Assembly: GCF_002863305.2 (NCBI RefSeq)
Contig: NZ_CP136962.1
Span: forward strand, 1,054,001 to 1,118,000
Length of the DNA stretch: 64,000 nucleotides
DNA from: Neisseria perflava
Lineage (GTDB): Bacteria > Pseudomonadota > Gammaproteobacteria > Burkholderiales > Neisseriaceae
Direction of reading: 5' to 3'
In this document: one piece after another, positions 43,105 to 52,450 of the stretch
Numbering within the stretch: position 1 is the stretch's first letter
Layout of the letters: the number at the start of each line of letters is the position of its first letter
The notes under the pieces: model-generated
The model's input: the letters and a program-made list of their open reading frames with translations, nothing else
The model's database searches: none
Told to the model about the DNA's origin: nothing
Position numbers and translations under genes: made by a program

Positions 43105-43743
43105 GTGATTTCTACCCTTATTGATTTCATCCTCCATATCGACCAACACCTTGTCCACCTCTCCGCCCAATACGGCCCGTGGATTTACGCAATTTTGTTT
43201 GTTATGATTTTCTGCGAAACCGGTTTGGTCGTAACGCCATTTTTGCCCGGCGACTCGCTGCTGTTTGCCGCCGGCGGTATTGCGGCCATCGGAGGTATGA
43301 ACATCCACGTCATGGTATTGCTGCTCTTAGCGGCCGCCATTTTAGGCGATGCGGCCAACTTTATGATTGGCAAGTATTTTGGACAAAAACTGTTTGCCAA
43401 CCCGGATTCCAAAATTTTCCGACGTTCGTATTTAGAAAAAACCCATGCGTTCTATGAAAAACACGGCGGCAAAACCATCATCATTGCGCGCTTTGTGCCG
43501 ATTGTGCGGACATTTGCGCCATTTGTCGCAGGTATGGGCGATATGCACTACGGGACGTTTATCCGTTACAACATTATCGGCGCAGTGTTGTGGGTATTGT
43601 CGTTTTCCTATGCAGGCTACTTCTTCGCCAATATCCCCGTCGTCAAAAACAATCTGGGCTTAGTCATGGCGGCAATCATCGTGATTTCGATTTTACCTGC
43701 GGTAGTCGAAGTCGTCCGCGCCAAACTTAACGCCAAAAAATAA
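43105..43743 (+). CDS. DedA-family membrane protein
   Basis: 212 aa, GTG start at 43105. DedA/VTT-fold features: [26 protein letters not shown] near 38-63, the helix-rich [13 protein letters not shown], and [19 protein letters not shown] near 132-150 with the conserved Arg pair. These proteins flip or scramble lipid carriers and affect envelope integrity. The GTG rather than ATG choice is supported by GGGGAACCTTA upstream and by the family N-terminus. It lies upstream of the O-acetylation genes, separated by 46 bp. Confidence 0.88.
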   Translation: MISTLIDFILHIDQHLVHLSAQYGPWIYAILFVMIFCETGLVVTPFLPGDSLLFAAGGIAAIGGMNIHVMVLLLLAAAILGDAANFMIGKYFGQKLFANPDSKIFRRSYLEKTHAFYEKHGGKTIIIARFVPIVRTFAPFVAGMGDMHYGTFIRYNIIGAVLWVLSFSYAGYFFANIPVVKNNLGLVMAAIIVISILPAVVEVVRAKLNAKK

Positions 43744-43789
43744 CAATCAATCGAAAAGTTTGAAAGTTTAAACACATCAAGGAATTGTC

Positions 43790-45226
43790 ATGCCGTTGCT
43801 GTCTATTGAGTTTGCGGTATTCTTTATCGTATTTTTGCCAGTGTACTGGGCATTTGCACGTTTGCCGCAAGTTCAAAACGTTTTACTTTTGGTTGCCGGG
43901 CTGGGCTGGCTTTACCGTATCGACCCTATTTTTGCCGCGCTGATTTTGGTTTACTCGTCTGTGGTTTACCTGATCAGCGTGCTGATGTTTTCTGAAAACG
44001 AGAATATCCGCAAATTTTGGCTGGGTTGCGGTATTTCGGCAGCATTGACTGTTTTGTGTTTCTTCAAATATTTCGACTTTTTCCGCCCGATTATTCAGCA
44101 ATATACGGGGCAAAGCGCCGTCATCGACATCCTTTTGCCTCTGGGCTTGTCTTATTACACATTCCAATCGCTGGCTTACTTGGTGTATTGCTACCGCGAG
44201 CCTAAAGGAGACCGTTTTGAATGGCACGAGCTACTACTGCATCTGAGCTTCTTCCCCACCATCACATCCGGCCCGATTATCCGTTCGACCGCTTTTAAAA
44301 GCATAGACGGCGAACAAGCGGGGGCATTGGTGCAAATCCGCACCAAACAGGCACGCCAGCTGATTTATCCGGCTTTGGCGGTCGGCCTGATTGTGTTGGG
44401 CATTGCCAAAAAGTGGTGGCTTGCCGGCGTATTGGCGGAAGGCTGGGTATCGCCTGTTTTTGAAAATCCGGCTCAGTTCGACGGCTGGGGCGTGTTGTCT
44501 GCGATTTATGGCTACACCTTCCAACTCTTTTTCGACTTTTCCGGCTACTCGGATTTGGTCATCGGCTTGGCCATGCTGCTCGGCTTCCAACTGCCGAAAA
44601 ACTTTGCCGCGCCGCTTCGCGCCATCAACATCCGCGACTTCTGGGACAGATGGCACATCAGCCTGTCCACTTGGATTCGCGACTATATCTATATCCCTTT
44701 GGGCGGCAGCAAAAAAGGCTTCGGACGCACCCAGCTCAACCTAATGATTGCCATGTTGCTTTCCGGCATTTGGCATGGCTACGGTTGGAGCTTTTTGATT
44801 TGGGGCGCGTTGCACGGTGCGGCTTTGGTCTTCCTTAACTGCGGAGACAAAATCGTCGGCCGCAATGCCTTAGGCCGTCTGAAAATCGGCAAACCGCTTG
44901 CCTGGCTGTTTACCTTCCATTTCGTTTGTTTCGCTTTTGTCGTGTTCAACAGCGCAACGCTTGCCGATACGGAAATGCTGTTCAGCGCCTTATTTGCCAA
45001 TGACAAAGGTTGGAACGCGCCTCTGCCGACCGACCTCATGTTGCTGGGTGTATTTGCGATGATGCTTTTGCTGTACCCGTATTTGCTTCGCTTATTTGAA
45101 GCATCGGTAAAAGGCTTGGACAAACTGCCTGCATGGCTGTGGTTTATCCCCATCACGCTTATTCTCGCCCTGATTATCGTCTTCGCCCCGTCCGGCATTC
45201 CCGGTTTTATTTACGCCAATTTCTAA
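43790..45226 (+). CDS. patA: Peptidoglycan O-acetyltransferase PatA (MBOAT)
   Basis: 478 aa, about 10-12 membrane segments. The MBOAT core SGIWHGYGWSFLIWGALHG near 325-343 carries the catalytic His. It is thought to move acetyl groups across the inner membrane for peptidoglycan O-acetylation, which protects against lysozyme. A GDSL/SGNH protein follows 10 bp downstream and Ape1 then overlaps that, giving the patA-patB-ape1 order known from N. gonorrhoeae. A DUS in frame (about 44874, encoding LGRLKIG) lies in a loop. Related MBOATs for alginate exist, but the context favours PatA. Confidence 0.87.
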   Translation: MPLLSIEFAVFFIVFLPVYWAFARLPQVQNVLLLVAGLGWLYRIDPIFAALILVYSSVVYLISVLMFSENENIRKFWLGCGISAALTVLCFFKYFDFFRPIIQQYTGQSAVIDILLPLGLSYYTFQSLAYLVYCYREPKGDRFEWHELLLHLSFFPTITSGPIIRSTAFKSIDGEQAGALVQIRTKQARQLIYPALAVGLIVLGIAKKWWLAGVLAEGWVSPVFENPAQFDGWGVLSAIYGYTFQLFFDFSGYSDLVIGLAMLLGFQLPKNFAAPLRAINIRDFWDRWHISLSTWIRDYIYIPLGGSKKGFGRTQLNLMIAMLLSGIWHGYGWSFLIWGALHGAALVFLNCGDKIVGRNALGRLKIGKPLAWLFTFHFVCFAFVVFNSATLADTEMLFSALFANDKGWNAPLPTDLMLLGVFAMMLLLYPYLLRLFEASVKGLDKLPAWLWFIPITLILALIIVFAPSGIPGFIYANF

Positions 45227-45236
45227 GGAGCAGAAC

Positions 45237-46265
45237 ATGAAACGCTTTATCTCCCTGTTTGTTTCTATTCTGCTCAGTGCGGTTGCACTGACGTGGTTTG
45301 CCCAAAACTCCATCAATGCCTATTGGCAGCAGACCTATCATGAAAACAGCCCGCTTGAGCCTTTATCCGAATACACTTGGTGGCGTATCGGTGCAGATTG
45401 GCAACAAAAAGCCTACGAATTTTCAGACGGCCTGAAAGCTTCGCTGGAAGCAGAAGACGCTTTAGCTTCAGAAGACTCTGATATTGAAACAACAAGGCCG
45501 TCTGAAAATACGGAAAACATTGAAGTATCCGACAATCAAAAAGACTCTGCTGCTTCCGATGCGACTAACAATACAGATACCACAGCCAGCGATCCAAGCA
45601 ATCAGGACGATCAGTCGGCAACACAGGTCGTGTTGAAAAAAGGCAATAAAGTTTTCTTTGCCGGCGACTCGCTGATGCAGGGCGTTGCACCTTTCGTACA
45701 AAAACACCTCAAGCAAGAATATGGCGTACAATCAGTCAACCTCAGCAAACAAAGCACTGGTTTGTCCTACCCCAACTTCTTCGACTGGCCGAAAACCATC
45801 GAACAAACTTTGCAAAAAGAACCCGACATCCGCGTTTTGGTTGTATTCTTAGGCCCTAACGACCCTTGGGATTTCCCGATGGGTAAAAAATACCTGAAGT
45901 TCGCCTCCCCCGAATGGGAGGCAGAATACCTCAACCGCGTCCGCCGTATTCTTGATGCAGCCTCCGCACATGATGTCCAAGTCATTTGGCTGGGCATTCC
46001 TTACATGAAAAAAGCCAAGCTCAACGAACAGATGCGCTACCTCGACAAAATCCTGTCGGGTACAGTATCGCCTCAAGCCATTTGGCTGCCGACTGACAAA
46101 CTGTTGAGCAATGGCGCAGAAGAATATGCCGACTCTGTCAAAGTAGATGGAAAAATCATCCGTTACCGCAGCAAGGACGGCATTCACTTTTCCGCAGAAG
46201 GCCAAAAGCTATTGGCCGGAAAAATTATGGAAAAAATTAATTTTACACACGATACACAACCATGA
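45237..46265 (+). CDS. patB: SGNH/GDSL hydrolase, PatB-like
   Basis: 342 aa. An N-terminal membrane anchor (about 5-23), an acidic Ser/Asp/Asn-rich linker (about 66-130), then the SGNH fold: GDSLMQG with Ser145, FLGPNDPW near 203-210, and DGIHFSAEG with Asp314 and His317. As the periplasmic partner of PatA it would transfer acetyl to MurNAc. The linker is bounded by two in-frame DUS copies in opposite orientation (FSDGLK at 62-67, RPSE at 87-90). The stop overlaps the ape1 start by 4 bp. Residue roles are by analogy. Confidence 0.8.
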   Translation: MKRFISLFVSILLSAVALTWFAQNSINAYWQQTYHENSPLEPLSEYTWWRIGADWQQKAYEFSDGLKASLEAEDALASEDSDIETTRPSENTENIEVSDNQKDSAASDATNNTDTTASDPSNQDDQSATQVVLKKGNKVFFAGDSLMQGVAPFVQKHLKQEYGVQSVNLSKQSTGLSYPNFFDWPKTIEQTLQKEPDIRVLVVFLGPNDPWDFPMGKKYLKFASPEWEAEYLNRVRRILDAASAHDVQVIWLGIPYMKKAKLNEQMRYLDKILSGTVSPQAIWLPTDKLLSNGAEEYADSVKVDGKIIRYRSKDGIHFSAEGQKLLAGKIMEKINFTHDTQP

Positions 46266-47374
46266 AATTTAATAAAACCTTACTCCTCACGCTTCTCGCA
46301 CTCCCTATTACCGCCTGCGCAACCAATGACGGCCTGTTAAGCAACTACGGCTCCAACCACCCTACCTGGCTGAACAAACTGCAACAGCTCAACCATACTT
46401 CAGACGGCAAATTCCGCATTATCCAAGTTGGCGACTCCCACACCGCCGGCGACTATTTCACCGACCGCCTGCGTCGCCGTTTGCAACAACAATGGGGCAA
46501 CGGCGGCATTGGTTGGGTTTATCCCAACACTGTCAAAGGCCAGCGCATGGCAACCGTCCGTTACAACGGCAGCGGTTGGAACACCATCAGCAGCCGCAAA
46601 TCACACAGCGATTTTTCTTTCGGCGGTATTGAAGCACGCGCCGATGGCGGCAGCGTTACCTTAAGCGCAGCCGACGGCAGCATGGATATGCAACAAATCT
46701 CCATTTTCGGCAAACCGGTTTGGTCCGAGCAAACCCTGACCGTCAACGGCCGCGAAATCCCTGCCACACAAAACGGTTGGCAACTGATACGTACCAATGC
46801 TTCCCTGCCGATGACCCTAAGCAGCAGCATGCCTTGGCAAATCGGTTTCATTAATATCGAACGCCCCGGACGCGGCGTAACCGTTTCCGCCATGGGCATC
46901 AACGGCGCACAGTTATCTCAATGGTCAAAATGGCGGCCGGGTATGTGGGAAGATTTGGCACAAACCAAAGCCGATTTAATCATCCTTGCCTACGGTACCA
47001 ACGAAGCCTTTTCCGGCAACCTCGATATTTCCTCTACCGAGCGGACATGGCGCAATTACATCCGTCAAATCAAAAACACCCTGCCCAACGCAGGTATCCT
47101 GATCCTCGGTGCTCCGGAATCTTTGAAAACCGCCTACGGCAGCTGCGGCAACCGTCCTGTCTTGCTCAGCGAAGTACAACAAATGCAGCAACGCGTTGCC
47201 CGTGACGAAAAAATCATGTTTTGGTCTTGGCAGGATGCGATGGGCGGAGCATGCAGTATGAAAAACTGGATGGCTCAAGGCTTGGCAGCCAAAGACGGCG
47301 TTCACTTCTCTGCACAAGGTTATGAAACTGCAGCTGATAAGCTTGCCGACAGCCTGATCCGCTTTGCCCAATAA
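46262..47374 (+). CDS. ape1: O-acetylpeptidoglycan esterase Ape1
   Basis: 370-aa lipoprotein: signal MKFNKTLLLTLLALPITAC with lipobox Cys19. The SGNH catalytic serine is Ser59 in QVGDSHTAGD. A long insert covers about 80-215, then YGTNEAFSG near 243-251 and KDGVHFSAQGY with Asp345 and His348. It removes MurNAc O-acetyl groups so lytic transglycosylases can act. It counters PatA/PatB and is encoded immediately after them with a 4-bp overlap. The operon ends in a long DUS hairpin. Confidence 0.88.
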   Translation: MKFNKTLLLTLLALPITACATNDGLLSNYGSNHPTWLNKLQQLNHTSDGKFRIIQVGDSHTAGDYFTDRLRRRLQQQWGNGGIGWVYPNTVKGQRMATVRYNGSGWNTISSRKSHSDFSFGGIEARADGGSVTLSAADGSMDMQQISIFGKPVWSEQTLTVNGREIPATQNGWQLIRTNASLPMTLSSSMPWQIGFINIERPGRGVTVSAMGINGAQLSQWSKWRPGMWEDLAQTKADLIILAYGTNEAFSGNLDISSTERTWRNYIRQIKNTLPNAGILILGAPESLKTAYGSCGNRPVLLSEVQQMQQRVARDEKIMFWSWQDAMGGACSMKNWMAQGLAAKDGVHFSAQGYETAADKLADSLIRFAQ

Positions 47375-47410
47375 ATTGGCAAAAGCCTAAGTGCTTTTCA
47401 TTAACAGCAC

Positions 47411-47451
47411 ACAAAAGGCCGTCTGAAATTAATATTTCAGACGGCCTTTTG
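47411..47451. terminator. DUS inverted-repeat terminator after ape1
   Basis: ACAAAAGGCCGTCTGAAAT and ATTTCAGACGGCCTTTTGT, a 19-bp stem between convergent ape1 and the LemA-like gene. Confidence 0.82.
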
Positions 47452-47482
47452 TGCATCACTTATTCAGCAAACTGCTTAATTT

Positions 47483-48073
47483 TTAAGCCAATAAATTGCT
47501 GCTCATTCGTTGCGTTTGGTTTTCCGTAAAACGAACCAATCTTGCCTGCTTGTCAAAGCCTAATGGCTTGGCGACAAGGCGGTTGGGCAGCTTGTTCAAA
47601 TGATGGTTGTAGCTTCCGGCTCTGCGGTTGTAAGTGCGGCGTGCCGATGCGACTTCCGCTTCTGCTGCATCCAGCATTTCCATCAAACCGGCCAATTGCT
47701 CATCAGGATACTGTTTCAAAAGGCCGTTGACGGCAGTTTGCAATTTTTTCAGCGCATGATTCAATGCTGTTTCGGCTTCGCACAGATGTTTGATTTTAGA
47801 TTCGGAAAATGTTTTGGCAGTTTGCGCCAATGCGGTTTCGACTTCGGCACACATCTGCTGAACGTTTCGATCCGATGCAATGCCCTGCTCTTGCAGGTGT
47901 TTGCTGTATGCATCCAATACATGACGGACGGCCTGATGTCGGCAATCGAGTGCAATGCGCAAAGAGACAAAGGATTCGCGGCAGTCTTTTTTGCGGTCTT
48001 TCAACTGTTGTTTGAAATACAATAAGACGGCGGCGATTGATACGAAGATAAGTGCAAGACTAATAATGCCCAT
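47483..48073 (-). CDS. LemA-like membrane protein
   Basis: 196 aa from the ATG at 48073 (MGIISLALIFVSIAAVLLYF) with GGGAACTCACT upstream; the 18-residue extension is rejected. One N-terminal membrane helix is followed by long helices. The C-terminal ARRTYNRRAGSYNHHLNKLPNRLVAKPLGF matches the LemA end (AR..YN..V..YN......P...VA...GF). LemA proteins are anchored helical bundles of unclear function. It is a single gene. Confidence 0.78.
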   Translation of the reverse strand: MGIISLALIFVSIAAVLLYFKQQLKDRKKDCRESFVSLRIALDCRHQAVRHVLDAYSKHLQEQGIASDRNVQQMCAEVETALAQTAKTFSESKIKHLCEAETALNHALKKLQTAVNGLLKQYPDEQLAGLMEMLDAAEAEVASARRTYNRRAGSYNHHLNKLPNRLVAKPLGFDKQARLVRFTENQTQRMSSNLLA

Positions 48074-48172
48074 AGTGAGTTCCCTAGTTATGATGCCACT
48101 CATACCGGTGGCTGATTTTATTAACATCGATTATAATCCAATTTCAATATTTTTTCCCAATTTTCATAAAAA

Positions 48173-48197
48173 AGGCCGTCTGAAATTCAGACGGCCT
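48173..48197. terminator. DUS inverted-repeat terminator
   Basis: AGGCCGTCTGAA (48173-48184) and TTCAGACGGCCT (48186-48197), past the stop of the minus-strand metallophosphoesterase. Confidence 0.75.
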
Positions 48198-48215
48198 GAA
48201 TTTTATATTTCTATT

Positions 48216-49304
48216 TCAATGCTTTGACTTGATGTCAATCACCCACACTTCTGATTGCGAACCCAAACGCAGGGGAATACCCCAGAAGCCATAACCCGAA
48301 GTAGTGAAGAAATGACCGTTGCCGATTGCTTCATAACCATAAGCGAGACGATAAAGCGTACGGACGATAAGGTTGGCAGGTGCAACTTGGCCGTTGTGGA
48401 CATGGCCGGAGACCTGCACATCTATCGGCAGCCGGGCATGGGCTCCGATTGAAGTAGGGCGATGGTCCATCAATAAAACCGGTAATTGGGTATTTTGACC
48501 TTCTAAAAGCTGCTCCGCACTGGGGCGTTTACGATCCAAATCATCGCTCCGCCCTACCAGCAACACACCATTCACTTCCAAAACCTGATTGGCCAAAACC
48601 GTCAAACCTGCCGCTTCCAATTCATGTTTGATACGCTTCTGATCGCGGAACCAGTCATGATTTCCCAAAGTGGCATAAACGCCCATCGGCGCAGCCAGCT
48701 TCTGCAAATGCGGTTTCATGTTTTCTTTCAAGTACGCATCGACGGTATCGTCCATCAAATCGCCCGGCAGCAACACCATATCGACTTGTTCCTGCTTCAT
48801 GATGTCCGTCAGTTTGTCCAATTGACGCGTGCCAAACAAAATCCCCAAGTGCAAATCGCTGGCCACTCCGATACGCAGCGGCTTATCCATTTTCTTATTG
48901 ATGAATACGGTTTGATGGCGGACCACGGGCGTATAGGCGTTATACATCCCAAAACCGAGTAAACCGGCCACAAACAAAGGTGCAAACAGCCGCAGACTTC
49001 GTGACAGCGGTTGGCGCGCCATAAAACGGCGCAGCAAAAGATACAGGATAAATGTCGCCAACGCGGCATACATCACAAACAGTAAGATTACCATCCAAAA
49101 CGCCACCACGCGGAACATTATATGTCCCAACTCCAGCAGCAAGCCGACCAACAAGCCGTTTGTAATGAAATAGGAAATACCCATCAGCCAACGTCTGCCG
49201 ACTTTGCCAATCCAAGGCGCAAACAGCCATTGCAGCGAACGCCCGAGCCCGAATGTAAACACTTGCAATAGAATGACGCTCACAAAAAACATCTTGCCAA
49301 ACAT
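48216..49304 (-). CDS. Membrane metallophosphoesterase, YaeI-like
   Basis: 362 aa. About four N-terminal membrane helices (1-125) precede a calcineurin-like domain: GVASDLHLGILFG near 146-158, LLPGDLMDD near 179-187, LGNHDWFRD near 216-224, and GHVHNGQV near 311-318, giving the full set of metal ligands. It resembles the YaeI/UDP-sugar-pyrophosphatase-like group, but the substrate is unknown. It is a single gene on the minus strand. Confidence 0.82.
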   Translation of the reverse strand: MFGKMFFVSVILLQVFTFGLGRSLQWLFAPWIGKVGRRWLMGISYFITNGLLVGLLLELGHIMFRVVAFWMVILLFVMYAALATFILYLLLRRFMARQPLSRSLRLFAPLFVAGLLGFGMYNAYTPVVRHQTVFINKKMDKPLRIGVASDLHLGILFGTRQLDKLTDIMKQEQVDMVLLPGDLMDDTVDAYLKENMKPHLQKLAAPMGVYATLGNHDWFRDQKRIKHELEAAGLTVLANQVLEVNGVLLVGRSDDLDRKRPSAEQLLEGQNTQLPVLLMDHRPTSIGAHARLPIDVQVSGHVHNGQVAPANLIVRTLYRLAYGYEAIGNGHFFTTSGYGFWGIPLRLGSQSEVWVIDIKSKH

Positions 49305-49407
49305 GCCTTTCCGCCCTAAAAAATCAAAAGGCAGATTTTAGGCCGTCTGAAACTTTCAGTGTATAATCCCCCACGTAAAAACCCATAATATTTTGAAAGG
49401 AATCATC

Positions 49408-50316
49408 ATGAGCCACCCTCAATCAGCTATTATTCCTGATCACGCACAAGCCGGTATTTTTATCGAAGCAGACATTTCAGACGGCCGCAACGAAGACATC
49501 AAATCCGCCTGCCGTCTTTCTTTGGAGGCTCTGGCCAAATTAAAAACCCGTTTTCCAAATGATATTTTGGGTTTGACCATTGCCTTTGGCAGCCGCGCAT
49601 GGCAATCGTTCGGCCATACTGACGAAGGCAGCGAAATCAAACCTTTCCCTGAATTGGGCAACGGCCTCGCCCCCTCCACCCAACACGATCTCTATATCCA
49701 CATTCAAGCCACCGAGCAAAAAGCCGCCTATGCCTTGGCACAATCTGTTTTCAGCGCATTCGGAGACAGCATCCGCGTAGCCACTGAAGAACACGGCCTG
49801 CGCCTGTATGAAGACCGTGGTTTGGACGGTTTTGTCGATGGTACGGAAAATCCGCAGGGCGATGACAATGTGCGCAATGTCGCCATTATTCCCGAAGGCA
49901 AACCGGATGCCGGCGGCAGCTATGTTTTGCTGCAAAAATACCTGCACGATTTGAAAAAATGGGATGCCGTCCCTACTGCCGAACAAGAAGCCAGCGTAGG
50001 CCGCAGCAAAGAAACCAATGATGAATTCAGCGAAGACGTGCGCCTGCCCGACTCCCATCTCGGCCGCGTCAATGTCAAAGAAAACGGCGTTGACTTGAAA
50101 ATTGTCCGCCGCAGCCTGCCCTTCGGCAAAATCAGCGGCGAACATGGTTTGATGTTCACTTCCTATTGCAACACGCTGCACAATATTGAAGTTCAGCTGC
50201 TCAATATGTTCGGCGATGCAGACGGCAAAACCGACTTACTGCTGAAATATTTGTCTAAAGCCGTATCAGGTGCTTACTACTACGCGCCTTCTGTCGAGCG
50301 TTTGCAAAATCTTTAA
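49408..50316 (+). CDS. Dye-decolorizing peroxidase (DyP type)
   Basis: 302 aa from the ATG at 49408 (MSHPQSAIIPDHAQ) with GAAAGGAATC upstream. The GXXDG motif GFVDGTENPQ has Asp144; the probable proximal heme ligand is His217 (LPDSHLG), and the distal Arg is near 235. It uses peroxide to oxidise bulky substrates; YfeX/EfeB relatives act on porphyrin-type compounds. No Tat signal is present, so it is cytoplasmic. A TATAAT at 49362-49367 is a plausible -10. Confidence 0.9.
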   Translation: MSHPQSAIIPDHAQAGIFIEADISDGRNEDIKSACRLSLEALAKLKTRFPNDILGLTIAFGSRAWQSFGHTDEGSEIKPFPELGNGLAPSTQHDLYIHIQATEQKAAYALAQSVFSAFGDSIRVATEEHGLRLYEDRGLDGFVDGTENPQGDDNVRNVAIIPEGKPDAGGSYVLLQKYLHDLKKWDAVPTAEQEASVGRSKETNDEFSEDVRLPDSHLGRVNVKENGVDLKIVRRSLPFGKISGEHGLMFTSYCNTLHNIEVQLLNMFGDADGKTDLLLKYLSKAVSGAYYYAPSVERLQNL

Positions 50317-50335
50317 CGGCTCACAGGCCGTCTGA

Positions 50336-50365
50336 AAAAACCTGCTTTTTCAAAGGCAGGTTTTT
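50336..50365 (+). terminator. Rho-independent terminator after the DyP gene
   Basis: AAAAACCTGC (50336-50345) and GCAGGTTTTT (50356-50365) with a T-run. A lone DUS lies just upstream. Confidence 0.78.
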
Positions 50366-50527
50366 GTTATTTAAATTCCCTTAATATTTTTATGGTATTA
50401 TCATAAAAATTTATCCCATTGTTGCTTAATAAACCCTGATTGCAGACAAGGATAAAAACCGATACGCCCCAAGCAGCTATTTTCGATAAAATAAACCCAA
50501 TTATTATCCCTATAAAATTACGACACC

Positions 50528-52195
50528 ATGTATAAATCCCGCCTTCTTCCCCTGCCCGTATTGATTCTCTCCGCGCTAAACGCCTATGCGGCCAATACAC
50601 CGAATCCGCTTAATCAAATCGATAAAAACGTACCCAACCAATTCGACAAAGACTTCCGCGACAATCTCGATCAGATTCATTCGGTCGAAATCCAAAAACG
50701 CGAGCAGTCGGCATGGGATTTACAGAAAAAACAAGATAACGACGCAGTTGCACAAGAAGGGCCGTCTGAAAACAATACCGAATGCTTGGATTACACCGGT
50801 ATCGAACTTTCCGGTATTACCCTCATCGATTCCAAAAAGATTGAAGCCAAGCTCCCCAAATGCATCAATCAAAACAGCATCAACCAACTGAACCGGGACA
50901 TCGTTGCCGAGTATATCGCTCAAGGCTATCCGCACACGCAAATCAAATTTGAAACCACGCCTGAACGCGTCCTGAAATTGGCCGTCATCGAAGGCAAAAT
51001 CCGTGAAATTACCGGCAGCTCCCGTACGGTCAACGTCAATACCCTCTTCCCCAATCATCAAGGTAAACCGCTGAACATCCAATACCTCGACCAAGGTATC
51101 GAACAGGCAAACCATGTTGCCGGCAACAACGTCAGCATCGATGTTTATCCGCATGATGACGGCACCGCCTCCATCCAACTCAACAACGATGCCGAAAAAC
51201 ATTGGGGCGGCAGCATCACCATCGACAATAAAGGCAGCAAACCCAATACCACAACACTGCGCGGCAGCCTGAATATCGGCAGCCCGTTGGGATTGAGCGA
51301 CTCCCTTTATCTAAACGGCTACACCAATCTAAACAACCACGACAGCCATTACAGTCGCGGCGGCAGCCTGTTCTACCAAGTTCCTTATGGCGCATGGACA
51401 TTCAGCACTTACGCCGCCGCGTCGCAATCGCAAAGCATCTTAACGCCCAGCGTAACGCGCTACGCCTACCGCTCCCAATCCAAAGCAGCAGGAATCAAAG
51501 CAGACCGAGTATTCTCACGCAGTCAAAAACACATTGCCTCCGCCTATGTCGGTATCGACTATGTGAAACAGACTGCAAAATTTGCCGACAGCAAACTGGA
51601 ATTGCAAAGCCCGGAAATCTATTCGGCACAAGTCGGCCTGTCGCACACGGCCATCCTGCCAAACGGCATTTGGCTCAACAATATCGGCGTGGAACAAGGA
51701 TTTGCGAAAAATACCGAACATACGCCGTTTGACAAGCGCTATACCTCTGTATCCTTGCAAAGCAATTTGATTCAAAACCGCCTATTGGGCAAATGGATCG
51801 TGCGCAACCATCACCAAATCGATGCCCAATATAGCCCGCATGATTTGTTTGCCGCCAAAGAAATGGACATCGTCGGTTATCAAAATGTACGCGGTTTCCG
51901 TTCGACTTCTTTAAGCGCAAGCAGCGCAGTCCTGTTGAGCAATACCGTTTATTTCCGCCGCAATACGCCCCACGGCATCTATATCGAACCTTATCTGGGC
52001 GCAGACATCGGCGTTGCCAAAAATCATCACGAAAGTTCGCAACGCGCCATGGGCTTAGTGGCAGGTTTGAATTTGGGCAAGGCGGACAAATGGCAGCTTT
52101 CTGCCGACTACGGCAAAGGTTTTGCGCGCATACCCAACCAATCAAACAGCGAAAAACAGGATCATGTGACCGTTTCTTTACGCATTCCATTTTAA
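50528..52195 (+). CDS. tpsB: Two-partner secretion transporter TpsB (FhaC/ShlB family)
   Basis: 555-aa Omp85-type outer-membrane pore. The signal peptide cleaves near AYA/ANT (about 22). An N-terminal plug helix and linker precede two POTRA domains (about 75-215, e.g. YPHTQIKFETTPERVLKLAVIEGKI), then a 16-strand barrel ending in HVTVSLRIPF with C-terminal Phe. The barrel lid motif VRGFRS is near 455. It exports the TpsA protein encoded next. A DUS in frame near 50760 encodes GPSENN in the pre-POTRA linker. The symbol follows neisserial TPS naming. Confidence 0.9.
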   Translation: MYKSRLLPLPVLILSALNAYAANTPNPLNQIDKNVPNQFDKDFRDNLDQIHSVEIQKREQSAWDLQKKQDNDAVAQEGPSENNTECLDYTGIELSGITLIDSKKIEAKLPKCINQNSINQLNRDIVAEYIAQGYPHTQIKFETTPERVLKLAVIEGKIREITGSSRTVNVNTLFPNHQGKPLNIQYLDQGIEQANHVAGNNVSIDVYPHDDGTASIQLNNDAEKHWGGSITIDNKGSKPNTTTLRGSLNIGSPLGLSDSLYLNGYTNLNNHDSHYSRGGSLFYQVPYGAWTFSTYAAASQSQSILTPSVTRYAYRSQSKAAGIKADRVFSRSQKHIASAYVGIDYVKQTAKFADSKLELQSPEIYSAQVGLSHTAILPNGIWLNNIGVEQGFAKNTEHTPFDKRYTSVSLQSNLIQNRLLGKWIVRNHHQIDAQYSPHDLFAAKEMDIVGYQNVRGFRSTSLSASSAVLLSNTVYFRRNTPHGIYIEPYLGADIGVAKNHHESSQRAMGLVAGLNLGKADKWQLSADYGKGFARIPNQSNSEKQDHVTVSLRIPF

Positions 52196-52230
52196 AATTA
52201 TGTAAATACATATCCTTTTATCCAATATAT

Positions 52231-52289
52231 AAACCGCTCGTCTTAACGTTATTAATTTTCTATTAATATCAACAAGATGAGCGGCTTTT
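52231..52289 (+). terminator. Hairpin between tpsB and tpsA
   Basis: AAACCGCTCGTCTT and AAGATGAGCGGCTTT (one mismatch) with a 29-base loop and TTTT. It may end the tpsB transcript or limit read-through to tpsA. It contains no DUS. Confidence 0.6.
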
Positions 52290-52318
52290 ATTTGCATTTG
52301 AAATAGTGCACACAAGGT

Positions 52319-52353
52319 CATACTGGTGGTATGATTGTAAAAATTTCCATACC
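52319..52353. promoter_or_regulatory. Inverted repeats upstream of tpsA
   Basis: CATAC-tggtg-GTATG (52319-52333), and GGTATG pairing with CCATACC (52347-52353). They lie about 100 bp before the tpsA ATG and could be an operator. No known regulator motif is recognised. Confidence 0.35.
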
Positions 52354-52450
52354 AATGTTAATACATTCAAAAGTTTTCTCAACAGAAATCCGATACCCGA
52401 TATGGGATTTCTGATTCACTCTCCATCACGATAAATAAGGATTAAAATCC

